The notes beneath the pieces are model-generated. The model had not been told where the DNA came from and made no database searches. It worked only from the letters and a program-made list of their open reading frames with translations. A DNA stretch of 64,000 nucleotides from positions 3,291,168 to 3,355,167 of the forward strand of contig NC_061065.1 in assembly GCF_021917145.1 (NCBI RefSeq). Direction: 5' to 3'. Of this stretch, positions 19,931 through 48,850 are shown one piece after another. This DNA comes from Hypomesus transpacificus. Lineage: Eukaryota > Chordata > Actinopteri > Osmeriformes > Osmeridae. The stretch's first letter is position 1; each line of letters starts with the position of its first letter. A program made the position numbers and the translations under genes.

Positions 19931-22900
19931 CCCATTTTTCTTTTGGGTGTAACACATGCGTTACACCCAAACACATTTGTCAAATTTGTTGTGTATTTGT
20001 TTATTTGATGTTTCAGAGATGTTCATATGGATAAGCCTTTTCTTGTTAGGAAGTCAATGCACTCACTGTTCTATGATACATTCAGTCATTGTGTTTTACC
20101 TGTAGCACTGCTGTTTATCTTTTTGTGTTCTTTTTTTGGGGGGGGGGGTTTATGAAACTAAATAAACGTTTCACTCATTTCAAATGTCCCTTCAGACATG
20201 TTAAACTGACTAGAAATTGGTATATGTATCTCACAACAACAAATTGTTTATTATGCCATCAGATATGAGGATGAACATCTACTGCTTCAACCTTGGAAGT
20301 CAAGTTTTTTTATTTAAGATTACTTCTTAATAGACACCAGGTGGTGCAAGTAGAGCTCTTATTTTATGAGACAGTACATCCCTGTATTTCATGTTCTAAG
20401 AGTTGTCGGATATTTCATTCTAGTGGTTTCGTAATAATTGGCAAGTTATAAAACTGCATAATATGCTAACTATTTTATCTATTAAAAACAGTATTTTCTG
20501 TAATGTCCATGTATTTATACTATGGACTGTCATTTATGAATTTTTAAAGCACTGTATGCGAGGAAAAAATTGAGTGAAAATATATACAGTGGCCATGCAT
20601 TCTGACGCATCAGATATCACTCTTTTGTCATAACTTCACCAGTCTGAAAATGCCACCTCCATTCTTAGTCTTTGGTAATTTCACATGCATACAGCCATGT
20701 TGCTTAGCAACAAATATAAGTGTGATGGCACCTTTACCAGCATCTCACATTGCAGAAAATATTCCTGCCACTGTATAGAAATACCGTTTGATTTCCTTAT
20801 AAACTTTTCTGAAAGTGGTCTTTGAAGGCACTAAATTCATTTTAAATCAGAAAGTATGCATGAAAACAATGTATTCAATTTTCTAATAGGAAAGCTTTTA
20901 TCTTTATGAAACAGCTGTCTGTCAGTGACAGATTTAAGCCAATATCCTACTGTGCTGTATGGCATAGTGGTTGAGCATGCAGTGTAACTGGAAATGAACT
21001 GCCATCAGCAGTTCTGGAAATGTTGATATTTTTATAGGCTGTGGTTGATGGCAAAGAGGATGTTGTAGCAAATTTCAAAGTCAACTTTGATATCAGCCAC
21101 ACATAACTATTCAATTCAAAAGAATTTAAGCAATGGAACAGTAATTTTTATATGTAATTATTCTGTATGTGTAAATTCATTTTGTGAATTAATCTACTCA
21201 ATCTAGTTGTATGTGCTATTTTAGAGCTAATTAAATAATATTTGAATCCATATGACAAAATGTCACCTGCTCAAATATCAATCTTGATCAATAATCTCGA
21301 TGAATTACTAATTATCTCACTGGTTTAGGCAGCCTCTTTGCATGTTTGGGGATTTGCAGATCTCCAGTTCCAGGCCAAAGCAGATGCCGACAAGGCCAAC
21401 ATTAACCTCACTAGGCTCCCATCTAGAGTGCACTTTACTGCCAGCTTCCGGAGCTCTCTCCCCTCCTCTCCTGTGCTGTGCTGAGGATGGCCCATGTCAG
21501 GCGAGTCCTTTAGAGGCGGAGTGCCAGGGAAGCGTGTGTCTGTCAGGCTGTATTACACCAGGGCGACAGTGATGGGCAGCCTCGGGGACCCAGTCAGAAC
21601 CACATTTCCTCCTCCCGCCTCCTCCAGGAACCAGCTCCATGATGTGCCAAGAAAAGAACAATGTCAGCAAGTAACCCCCATGTCTCTTGCTCTCTCTTTC
21701 TCCCAGTTTCCTTGTTTGTTCTTACACACACACAAGCAGACACACTCCCTGTGTACAAGCACATTTTCCTCCCCCATGTGATAGGTCCAATTATGTTACA
21801 AAGTAAGGCTGTTCATCACATTATATCAGTAAACTAAATCCCACACATGCTAGATTATGATGTTGTGATGGCATGTGAAGCACTTTAATTTCTCCATCAT
21901 TTATGTTCTGTTGTAATAAACACCCTAAAATAGTGAACTTCATGCCGGCTATATAGCCTGTCAGATGTTTTTTAGTTCAGGGTTGTTGAAGTAGTGCAGT
22001 GTGACTGTGCCAAGCTAACATGCCAACATAGATCCATTGCCATTGATAAAACTAGGCTACTCGGTGAAGCGTAGTGCAGCTTGCTGTTTGGGGCAAAATG
22101 CACTAGAAAAGGTACAAAGGCTTTGTTAGGTTGAGAATGGCAGAATTGTTTGGTTTTGTGAGGTTAAAGCTGATTTAGCAGTTTTCTGTCTAGACTGAGA
22201 TGCAGTATACATCTGTGAGACTAATGATTCTCTAGCAATAGTCATCTAACATCATCTATGCTGTCCTGCAGGGAAGAAATTGAGAACATTCTATTTTCAT
22301 TACAATAGTTTTGTTGTCTGAGTCATACTTAAAAATGTAATCAAATACAATATTTAATTAAATATAGTAATTAGACATTTTGAGAGTATTAGAATGGATG
22401 AAAGACATTTGAGAGTTTTAGCATTGATATACAGACTTGGTCCCATGGTATGATTCTTTAGGATGGATCCTTTCCAAATGTGTGTGGACTTTCCATCTGT
22501 CCACTCGGAATTGAACCCAAATGGTCCTCACAGCATGATCACGGTAAATCGCTGTGTGCCAACACACTCAATGTCAATAGCATGCAGTGTATTGTAGCCT
22601 TGGTTTAAAACCCTCTCTCTCATGTCTGTACACTGTAATAAGCACCACATCTATTTGAACTATGATTAAAAGGTTGGCAGATCGACCCTCTTTCTTGCAC
22701 AGGCCTATGTACAGACCGTAACCCTCTGAGAAATAATGACAATTCAACTCTGCTTGAGGATGGGCAATTTAAAAATAAATATTAATATGTTATATATGGT
22801 ATGCAATATATACAGTATGTATATAAATACAGACCCATGAATACACATCTCAATACCCAAACATCAGTAAAATGCCTCACTCCTCAATAGTATATTCTCA

Positions 22901-23353
22901 ATTTAATTATGAAGACCTTATAATAATTATAGTAGCCTACTATTATTATAATACTTTTTGTATCCGTTTATTATTGGTGAAGGCCTTCTTGCAAGTAAGA
23001 ATGTCAACGGAGATTAGCAGATACTTCTTGGGTTGATGACCCTTCTTGTGGTGCAGGTTTACTTGGCTTGTTAGTTGCCATGGTGACAATCCACTCTGGC
23101 AAGGCAACGTTAGCTAGACGTGTTCGAGGTATCGTACAGCCCTCTCGTTTTCAAATTGGTAAATTTGGCTGAGTTTCAATACTTTACCAGACTAAAACAC
23201 CTGTTTAGTCTCCCAGGAATATATTGACGTTCTTGCATTGTTATCACTTTATTTCCCAGAATATTGGGCACTGCGTTTGATGTACAAGCAAGTTGGCTAG
23301 CATGATACTCTAGCTATGTCTATCTCTTGTGTAGTTATAGTATGCACTTTAAC
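19931..23353. other. RNF8 3' UTR and RNF8-TCTE1 spacer
   Basis: About 230 bases of RNF8 3' UTR end at the AATAAA at 20161. Beyond that the sequence is AT-rich and I see no gene, RNA gene or bounded transposon. The GC-rich patch at 21340-21780 has two open frames without recognisable similarity or splice context. Confidence 0.5.
20161..20166 (+). promoter_or_regulatory. RNF8 polyadenylation signal
   Basis: AATAAA 231 bases after the RNF8 stop codon, followed within 30 bases by T/GT-rich sequence. It is the first canonical hexamer after the stop. Confidence 0.65.
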
Positions 23354-23700
23354 TAGGGTGACCAGACGTCCTCTTTTACCCGGACATGTCCTCTTTTCGA
23401 GACCTAAAAAATGCGTCCGGCAGGGATTCCAAAAACGGCCGGGATTTTGTCTCGTCAGATATTTGTGTTTCTCTGGGTCTTTCACAAACTATTATTAGGT
23501 CCTAACAAGTTTTGGAAAGTATCTCTTACATTCCACCTTCTTGCGTGAGCTCTGACTGTAGAGAAAACTGTCATTGGTCGACTGCCTTCTCAGTGTTGCC
23601 TGATGCACGATAATTATCCTCCAAATACGATCATTTTGATCCTTTGGTTTGATACCTCGCCATTTCCAATCTGGCAACACTTTAAGCACCTTGCCGCTTT
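23354..23700. mobile_element. Probable hAT-type repeat fragment
   Basis: TAGGGTGACCAGACGTCCTC followed by TTTACCCGGACATGTCCTC resembles a widespread hAT-like terminal sequence. No matching opposite end or duplication was found; the right limit is uncertain. Confidence 0.35.
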
Positions 23701-24046
23701 TGTTATCATTATTGCTTCAATATATGAGGACTGAAAAGTGTCTTTATTTTTCTAATTTTAATTATTTAAAATGTGTTATTTGTTATCATTATTGCTTTAA
23801 TATATGAACAAGACACATTAAAGACATTAAACAACCACTGAAAGCCACATAAGCACTGGACTAAATGCGAAACAAAAAGATTTGTTTTACATTTGCACTT
23901 TACTGTACTATTGACTCCAGGGACTGGCTTGTCTGAAATTCATAGAATTATATGTAGTTAATGGCTGACAGAATGGGTTGTTCATAACATATATATCGTT
24001 TAGGTTATTCAAAAAAGGTAACAAGGAAGGAGAGAAAGTCACAGAC

Positions 24047-26540
24047 ATGGCTGTAAAATTGTCTGGGAAATCTGGCATGTACCCACCTGTGGAAAAGCTC
24101 AACTTGGCAGCAGACCCCAGGAAAATGCGTAGGATCATCGCAGAGGATCCTGAGTGGTCTCTGGCAGTGGTGCCCCTCTTATCAAACCTCTGTTTGCAAC
24201 ACATAATGAGAAACTTTGAAGGTACGGGTTTCATTTGCGTAACTAATCAATTAGGAAAAGTGTCCATCAGTTGTTGTTTTTTAATTATTCATCTTCTTCT
24301 TAACCCCATATCACAGACAAGCCCATTTTAGAAGAGCTTCTCCCAAGTCACAAAGAATATGTGTTGGAGAGGCTGTCGCCGTCTCTGCCTCTGTGTGTGA
24401 CGGCCAACCTGATCAGCGATGACGGCTATTGGAAGCGGTGCTGCACGCTGCGATGGGGCCTGTGCGATGTCTCCGAATACAGTCAAAGCTGGAAACGAAT
24501 GTTCTTTGAGAGGCACCTAGAGAACCTCATAGAGCTTTTCATCCCAGATGCGACGGACCCAAAAACGGTCTTGAACATGATCCCTCTCTGCAGGAACTAT
24601 GTGAGGAGGCTGGATATCTCCCAGTTGCTGCCCCCCATCAAGGAGCCCCAAAAGTCAGAAGAAGATGACAGTTCAGACTCAGCCAGTGACATGGGCTTGG
24701 ATGGGCCTTCCATGGACCACTTCGACTTTGGTATCCTGTTGAACAAGCTAACAAACTTAGAGGAGCTGAACCTGGTCTACAGGGTGAAAGGCTGTGGCAT
24801 GAACTTCGAATGGAACCTGTTTGAGTTCACCTACCGGGATTGTGAGTCTCTTTCCAAGGCCTTAAAGTCCTGTAAAACCTTAAAGGTGAGTATTGATCAA
24901 TACTCACTTTGTGTGTTGGCCTGGTGCCCTTCATAGCTCTTCTGTCCCACACAGGATGAAGTCAAATTATCTGGAGCATGTTTCTATTTGCCAAAACTTC
25001 CCCTGTGTGCATCAGTTGCAAATATTCTGTTTCAGACCAGGTGAAACAGCAGTATTCTAGATGTTGACCTCCATGCTCCACTCTTAGGAAGTAAAATACC
25101 ACCCTTGGCAGAAGTCCTTGTATGACACAACTGCTGCACCACAGCATCATGGGCATTTGCTAGTACCCACCGAAATTAGAATTCCTGATAACAAAAAGAG
25201 TTGGCCTATCTATTTTGTCTTTCCTCCTGCCAAATATCTGTGAATACATGCCAAACGTTGTTGAACCTGTATACTCTACTGGTCACACAGGTGCTGAGGC
25301 TCCACCAAAGTAAAGTCGATGATGAAAAGTGTCGGATGTTGGTGAACCAACTTCTGGATCACCCCACCCTGAAGGAGCTCAATCTCTCCCACAACCTGAT
25401 AGGGGACAGGGGTGCTCGGGCAATTGGCAAACTGATCAACCAGAGCAAGCTGGAGACGCTTGACATCTATGACAACAGCATCCATGGCCCTGGCGCCCAG
25501 GCTCTAGCACACGCTTTGTCCAAGAACGCCACCCTTCTGTCCCTCAACATGCGTCTGAACCGCCTGGGGGACGAGGGAGGCCAGGCCATTGGCCAGTCTC
25601 TGCTGAAGAACCACACCCTGCTCCACTTACACCTGGGGAGCAACAAGATGAGCAAGCCCACCGCCGTAGTCCTCTCTCAGGTCCTGGTTCACAACAAGAC
25701 CCTCAAGAGCATCAATCTCTCCTGCAACAGACTGGGTGTGGTGAGTGATGTGAGGAACACATATGCATATGCATGTTTGGTGTCTTGGTTATTTTCTTCT
25801 CTCCTCACCATTCCTGATGAAACAAGCACTGTAAAGGTTGAACCGTTGTCCACTTGAAACCTAAGTAAGGTTGAGTGAGGAAGGCAAAGTAAATAAATGT
25901 AGAGTAAGGTCTGAAACCAAGACTATTTGCTTTTTCAACTGTTCATCGACGTTTGTTGCAAACAATTATCCATACAATAATGGAAAGTTGAGGAAGGTTT
26001 GTTTTCTTCTGGAATTGGTCCTATTCTGGGTCTTGTGCTCCTTCACCTTTTTGATGTCCATTGTATGCCTGTGAGTGGAACTTACTGCAGATGATAAAAA
26101 ATCCCTCACATAGCAAAAATGCCACATGCAACTGACCCATTAATGTTGCACAACCTTGGTACACTGAAATAGAAACTTTTGTATCTGACATTTTAAACAG
26201 CAATAGATTGTAGACTACGCTGATATGTCAAGTTTGTATTGTCCTCATGTAACCAGTTCTGAGATTCTTGACCCCAGGGTGCATAAACAATTCCCTTGTT
26301 TCATGCCAGAGGTACACATGACATTGCCAGTTGGACATGGCTTTCTGTTTCCATTGGCTGTGTGTTTAGGATGGAGGCAAAGTGCTGGAGGAGGGGATGT
26401 CTCACAACACCACGGTCATGGAATGTGACATTCGCCTGACGGAGGTGGGTCAGGAGAGTGATTACTGCATCAACCAGGTGGTACGAAACAACCAGAACAG
26501 AGCATGCCGAAAACGTGCCCAAGAGAACCACGCTAAGTAA
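24047..26540 (+). CDS. tcte1: TCTE1/DRC5, dynein regulatory complex subunit 5 (4 coding exons)
   Basis: Exons 24047-24221, 24317-24885, 25291-25740 and 26370-26540 join in phase to 1365 nt, 454 residues (human about 501). Landmarks: ANLISDDGYWKRCC and SWKRMFFERHLENL in exon 2, HFDFGILLNKLTNLEEL, GCGMNFEWNLFEFTYRDC, then a leucine-rich repeat series filling exon 3 (residues 249-398; LKELNLSHNLIGDRGARAIG is one unit). Known role: structural subunit of the nexin-dynein regulatory complex of motile cilia and sperm tails. The start is the first methionine in frame with clear homology; an AG at 24002-24003 would allow an upstream first exon, so the N-terminus is less certain. The final exon ends RAQENHAK. 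No breaks are seen. Confidence 0.9.
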
Positions 26541-26807
26541 ACCTCAGAGCATTTGTATAAAATACATAACCCTCTTTATGATTCCGTTATCCCTTTATCT
26601 TCTTCTTGTGGCCATGCCTGTATTGTGTAAACTCTGTATTTAGCGATGAACTCTCTACACAACTATCAGTCCTGGAACGGCATTCCCGGTACGGAATGGT
26701 GTCACATGACTAAGTGGGATGTTATGAATTGGCACTGTCCAAAGGTCATGGATGAACATGGACATGGAAATGTATTCTTAGAGGACTGAATGTGCTTAAA
26801 ATATACA

Positions 26808-26813
26808 AATAAA
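26808..26813 (+). promoter_or_regulatory. TCTE1 polyadenylation signal
   Basis: AATAAA 268 bases after the TCTE1 stop, in an AT-rich setting. First canonical hexamer downstream. Confidence 0.55.
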
Positions 26814-29800
26814 CTACCAAATGCCACTTTAATTTTGACATTCTCTATCTTAATCTTTATCAAAAATATATAAATGTCATACTGAATTTGAAAATATTCA
26901 TCATGCACAGTACAGTATATACACTGAATGTGTTTGATATAATCTTCCTGACAATATGGGATGGCAATGATATAAATGTATGTTTATGTTAGGGTGAGGA
27001 CAGTTCTAACGATAATAGCCATGTAAAGAGCAGGCATAGAATTTCATAACACATACAGTACTAGCTAGCCTGGTTTTGTGTGAGCTTATCATCAAATCAT
27101 TTTCTAACCCCACTGGGCCTAAGAACTCTGCGAACGGTTTGAGGGCAGTCAAAATATTAACTCAACTATTTTGGACATTTTAAATGAAAGTGTTAACCAA
27201 ACCTAACTAAGGACTTTAAATAATTAATATTGAATAGATTTTTCAAACATTTTATTGAGATAGTCTTTTTCAACTTTGATACACAGTAGTTTGTAGTCCT
27301 TGTAACTGTATATGCAACATCAAGGCAACATTGTGTGTGTATGCGTACACATACTTGCAGTATTTTCCTATCTACTGTCACACGTCTAACTTAACTACCT
27401 TTCTAGGGCAGTTACAACAAAAACATGTTTTTTTAGAATAAATTCTATTGTATCAATTGAATCACATTAATAATATACACAAAATTCAGGCAGAACAATG
27501 TCTTTAGAATTGGGACAGACAATGTGTATTATGAATTATGGGAGGGTAATTGAATATTGACAAAATAGGTAACAAAAAAAAAGTAATGTGCATTCATATC
27601 CAGATATGACAATACAAAAATCCAGGTTTTTCAGCCTTCAGTTTTACAACTTAGAAAATGTATCAAATATAATGTAAAACATAATATAACAATTTAAAGT
27701 AAATACAAAAACAGTGTTCTGACTATTTTAATTTGTAAGTGTAATCTCATAGGGCACCCGGTGTCTGCTGTATGTACTGACATTAGAAATGCTACTGAAT
27801 TACAATGGTGAACACCACCACCTCTGGTTACATATTCAAATAGATTGTTCTTACCCACAAACCAAATATGTCCTTGCTCTAGAATGTCATGTATTTATTG
27901 GTGAAACATTCAACTAAGCACAAGAAACACATTGACAGTGATGCTAACCATGTATTATTTACAGTTTAAAAAAAAAACCCAGTGTTAAGCCACAAAATAC
28001 TGTGTTCAACATTATAAAAACAGTCCCAAAAGCGAAACAGTACAATATTACAACCATGTTTACTTTTTACATATAATAAAGGGTTTGATGTTTTTCTCTC
28101 AATGCATTGCATGTCACCGCATGCTAACAGTCTTCTGTTGAAAAAAGAAATCCTTTGTGAGTTATCTTTTTAGGTCCCACGCCCATGTGGATTACCCCAG
28201 TAGTAACTCAACAAAGTTGAGTAGAAAGAGCTCTTGGAAACATGTGGGCAGTGTGCACATTTATATCACAGTGAAGCCATCCGATGTAGTGGATCTATCC
28301 AAATGAATTGGATTTTTTTAATTAGTGAGTGGTTGTACAACCAGTATGAACTCAGACTGGCTTGAAATTAGAAATTTGGAGTGATCTTTTTATTATCTTT
28401 CATTACTAAACTACAAAACTTCAGACATTCTGTATTTAGCTAATAACGCTTGAAAGGATGAAAAGATCATTTGCCAACTGCCTGACCTTTATTTGGTGGA
28501 ATATCCCCCACATTATCTGTATTAAAGCCTTAGTTTGATTTTCAGTTTTGCTCAACATGCCATTATTACAAAGCCTGAACTTGCAGGAGTACTCAATGAA
28601 CGGCTGAATTAGTGTCCATGTTTTCCACACCTTCAAGGCAATACTGAGACTGTTTCATCCCTATTGCCACCTATCTGGGTAACAATACAATACAGCAGAA
28701 CTGTCAAATAAGTAGATGAGAGGTTAACAAGAAACAAAAGACATAAGATGCAATTATTGTGATGTGAGCTGAAATCCTGAGTTTGTTATGGGGCTTGCAT
28801 AGACGCACTATGAGGTGTATACAAACCATCCGTAGAGACAGGATCCAGACTACTGGCTACAGTTCATGTCAGGATCGGTTGGCTCTGTTGCAGCAACAAA
28901 ACTGTCAAATTTGGGGGGGGGGTTGTTGTGAAGATGTGGTGAGGTTTTAAATTATTTATTACTTTCCATCCATTTTGTGACACTGTTAACAGATTCTCAA
29001 TTGTTATTGCTCATTAGATGATAATTGGACATAACAGTAATATCCTTTACATAGAATAATGATAATGCCACACTGGCATATAACGCCATCGTTCATGAGA
29101 TAAGACCTTGAATGGTGATGATTAAGGGAGGGCTTGGGCTTGTACAGCTTCTTGGTGTGTGTAGCTAAACTTATTTAAAGATTTGCACATTCGAAGTGTA
29201 ACCGGCCTGTATAAACGCAAACTCACTATCTTCACTACTTTCATTCACTTCTCTTGCCAAATGTTCCACAACCAACTTGCTGTAAAGAGCTCTTGGGTCT
29301 TGGGGTCAGAAAGGTTTATAAGCTGCATACTGGGCAAACTTAATATGGTTTTGTCACAGGATCAAAGTCCTCAAAGATTTGAAAGCAATCCGATGCACAT
29401 TCACGAAAACTTTAAGAGGCATGGAAGGTCCTTATTCTTCGTCCTTATTCTTTATTTCCTCGAGAAAAAGGTACTGTAAACAGCATACCACAGGTTAGCC
29501 TTAAAAAATTACTTGCATCCCAAACGCACATGACAAGAAATTCTATTTATGATAATCCGGTTTGATAATGTTCTTTTTTTTCTTTCTAAAAAAACATCCT
29601 GATGTATTATTATACCTCACATTATCAGTCAGTTGATTGCAGGCCTCTTTTTCCGAGTCTCTTTGATGGTCGGGTCTGGTTAGCATAGTGGCAGCAGCAC
29701 ATGCTATAGGTTCCTAGATGTTTTAGGACAATAATATAAAAGCACATGTTCCGGGTATGATTATTATGAGTGCCTTAGTAAGATGCCCAACGCTTGCCCA

Positions 29801-30886
29801 TCTGAATCAATTTAAATCTATTAAAAAAACACATAATGTTACTTAATATTGCTCCTTTATCATGGAAAGCTGCAGGAAATGTTTAACCAATTTGAATGTC
29901 TGAAATGAGCTGTGAAATGTCGATGTGAGGTTCATAACCCAAACTGAAGCTTTAAAGATGGAAGTACAGGCACTTAAATCAGTAAATAAAGAGGTAGATA
30001 GAGTGAAAATATTGTTGTGAACCATTATTGTGAATTATGTACTGTGCGTTAACATGAATGTGGAGTTTTTTTTACATTTTGGCCCTGGTGAGCTGATAAG
30101 ATTGTATAATGTTTATCCATTTGTTTATTTTATGGCAGTGAGTGACATTAGGAAAACACACAAGCAACATAATTATTGTGACAGTAAGGAAAATGTTATT
30201 AAAGACTGATCTAATGGGTGTCCTTTAGCTCTCCTGTGCTAAATTATTCATTGTTCTATGTTGCTATATTTACAGGTCAAGAAGTCGGAATGTTATTGCA
30301 TCCTGTAATAGTGTATTCTTGTTTTGGATTAGCTTAATGTTTCCACTGTGTCTCATAGTTTGATCAGACTAAGAACATTGCTTCCAGTAATTGAGGTCTT
30401 TGAAGCTGTTGGCCTTAAACTCCAATAACATAAATGGGATTGAAATTATTTTGTTTGTGCTCAAATCTTTTTATGTAGAGCTATGAACCAAGGGGGAACC
30501 CATTATTGACTTTTCGGCAGCACATTTTAGAATAGGCAGTTATCATTTGAAAGATAATATTTTTAGATCTATTGTTTGTATATTTTAGATCTGGAAAATC
30601 TATAGCCTACCAAGCAGTGGTCTGATTTACTCACTGTGTACAGGAACAATCTTTTATCAAAAAACATATTTATTAAGGTTTCCTGCGAACATTTCTGTGT
30701 ACCTTGTTTTTTTAATTATTCTATTGTAATGCATGCCAGTATAGTAACATTACACTTTGGTTACCTAAAGTAAAACTGATATCAACAGTGCATTGTGACT
30801 GGTCCAGAATGTCAAGGCATTGAGTAACATACTGTATGCTCCCTCAGCCACAGATCATACTTGAAACAAGACATTTAGAACACCAA
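26814..30886. other. TCTE1-TMEM151B spacer, no gene seen
   Basis: AT-rich DNA between two genes that converge. All open frames are short and lack similarity or splice context. Part of it may be TMEM151B 3' UTR, since TTTATT (AATAAA on the minus strand) occurs several times, for example near 27895, but nothing fixes the transcript end. Confidence 0.45.
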
Positions 30887-31359
30887 GGGCCTCATTTACT
30901 AACATTGCGACCGCTGCTTAATCTGCGCCTTTGCCCAACCGCAAATAGCGCACAGTGTATTCCCACATTTTGCGTTTTATTTATCAAACCAGATCGTTGT
31001 CGGGCAATCAGCGCCTTACTCCGCCCTTTAGTGTTTATTAGCACGCCGTTAAAACACGGGAGAAATCGCCTGCATGTTACTGCCACCATGGGTGATTCAA
31101 GGAAAAGAAAAAGAAGGTTCAGCAAACATGAGATAGAAATATTGGTTCACTTAGTTACAGCTAACATTAACATGTAACAAGGAAGAAATACACTTCTCCT
31201 CCCATCTCTTTGCGGCACACGCCCACTTTCCCTTATACCCTCCCAGCAGTGATAATCTGCGTTTTTACTCAAGTGCGCTGCCTTTGTTAATACGGTTTTA
31301 TGTCTTTACCCACTATTTTACGCCTGAAATGGGCGCAATCCTGTTAGTAAATGAGGCCC
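30887..31359 (+). mobile_element. PIF/Harbinger-type element relic
   Basis: Perfect inverted ends GGGCCTCATTTACTAACA and TGTTAGTAAATGAGGCCC, flanked by a 3-bp repeat CAA (30884-30886 and 31360-31362). The inside carries the start of a Myb-like protein (31088-31177), the accessory protein of Harbinger elements. The 3-bp duplication fits the superfamily, although TWA is more usual. It lies just downstream of the TMEM151B stop. Confidence 0.75.
31088..31177 (+). pseudogene. Truncated Myb/SANT-like Harbinger protein
   Basis: ATG in a good context (CACCATGG) opens a 29-codon frame, MGDSRKRKRRFSKHEIEILV onward, the basic start and first helix of the Myb-like DNA-binding protein encoded by PIF/Harbinger transposons. 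It stops early, so it is an internally deleted remnant. Confidence 0.55.
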
Positions 31360-31637
31360 CAAGTCTTTCCCTGACTGAATGTACTTATGAAATTAGATGT
31401 ACTAAACACACATTGTGTAATAGACCCATAAAGTTAATTGTGTTTATTTCAGACTGGCTCAAGGGAAACGCATCCAAAAGCTGCATTAATCCAGTATGTT
31501 TATCTCTTTAGTCGTAAAAAAAAAAAAAGTAGATCCATATTTGACCCAGGAGTAGAACATAAGGTTTCTTATCCAATCAGTGCTCTCCAGGAGAAACCTA
31601 CATTCCATCCAGACAGATCAAGTCTGGGAGCTCTGGG

Positions 31638-47469
<15,832 letters not shown>

Positions 47470-48188
47470 GTTGACCGTTTTCCAAATCTCTGTGCACCAC
47501 AAACTCACCAATTGTCAAACTATACATCATCCAAACGCAAAATTGCAAGAGGGAACCCTACATGTTTAGGATTCTCCAATCTTCAGAGCAACCCCACAGC
47601 GTCTGTGAAGAGCGTTGCGTGGCTACGAGTACCCAAAGCCAATTTTTCAGTGCCCGTGCCAGCTCTGTTTGAAGACGTAGAAATTAAAAGCTTGTCCTTC
47701 TAAACGGCTCTTGAGATTGACGAACGATTTTGAAAAGACCATGGATGTCGTGGATGTAAGCAGGCATGAAAACTGTTTCTATCATCTGCTGAAGAAAACA
47801 GTAGCATACCTACTGCGAGCAATGATGGACAAAGACAAACCTTGCACACGTGCGCGTTCCGAGATGTAGTGAGAAAATGTAAATACGGTCGCGGCATCGC
47901 GCCTGAGTGAGTACGGCAGTCTCCAGGTAGGCTACACTACGGTGGCCCTGAAGTGCAAATCACACCCCCTAATATGAGTACATCCCCCAAATGAAAACAC
48001 TCCCCCCGAATACGAGTCAATTCCCCCCAAATCGGTTGACTTGTTCACCTCCCCCCAATACAAAAACACGCTCCCCCAAATGGAAAACGACATTACATTA
48101 ACTAAAAAACACATTACATTAACTCTGAACGGAAAGGGTAGGTAGCCTACTACAAGCCGGTTATCGTTTTCCGGTTCGAAGCTTGTGT
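47470..48188. other. TMEM151B upstream region
   Basis: DNA 5' of the TMEM151B start on the minus strand; it should hold the 5' UTR and promoter, but no TATA box or other decisive site is evident. About 47934-48135 is a C- and A-rich block with repeated CCCCCCAAAT-like pieces and two copies of ACACATTACATTAACT, probably an unclassified repeat. Confidence 0.4.
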
Positions 48189-48361
48189 CCCAGCTAACAA
48201 GGGACGTCCTGGGGACGTTCGGCGTCGTTCCTATTTGGTCCCCTATAGGTCATACCGTGACGTTATCCTTAGGACGTCTTAGGACGTTATTAAAGTTCCT
48301 AAAAGGTCACAATTTAGACATTTATTTTTTAACTTTCAGGGAACGTTCCAGGAACGTCCCT

Positions 48362-48850
48362 GGTTGCTTATGATACGACGTTATGTTAAAAAAATTCGGG
48401 GACATTCGGGACGTTCCAGGAACGTCCCAGGAACGTCCCTGGTTGGTTATGATATGACATTATGTTAAAAACTTTCGGGGGACATTCGGGACGTTCCAGG
48501 AACGTCCCAGGAACGTCCCTGGTTGGTTATGATATGACATTATGTTAAAAACTTTCGGGGGACATTCGGGACGTTCCAGGAACGTCCCTGGTTGGTTATG
48601 ATACGACATTATGTTAAAAAATTTCGGGGACATTCGGGACGTTCCAGGAATGTCCCAGGAACGTCGCTGGTTGGTTATGATATGACATTATGTTAAAAAC
48701 TTTCGGGGGACATTCGGGACGTTCCAGGAACGTCCCTGGTTGGTTATGATACGACATTATGTTAAAAAATTTCGGGGACATTCGGGACGTTCCAGGAATG
48801 TCCCAGGAACGTCGCTGGTTGGTTATGATATGACATTATGTTAAAAACTT
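48362..48850 (+). repeat. Seven-copy tandem array, 69/79-bp units
   Basis: Units start (GGTTGSTTATGAT) at 48362, 48441, 48521, 48590, 48669, 48738 and 48817. Spacing is 79, 80, 69, 79, 69 and 79 bp; short units lack one of two GGAACGTCCC-like boxes. Each unit holds GGGACGTTCCAGGAA, a near palindrome. No unique spacers. Confidence 0.9.

Noticed and set aside
21342..21781. Two open frames in a GC-rich patch after RNF8
   Set aside because: No recognised domain, no splice-site context and low-complexity composition.
48362..48850. CRISPR-like look of regularly spaced repeats
   Set aside because: The whole unit is repeated with no unique spacers, and the genome is clearly vertebrate; it is a tandem array in a transposon.
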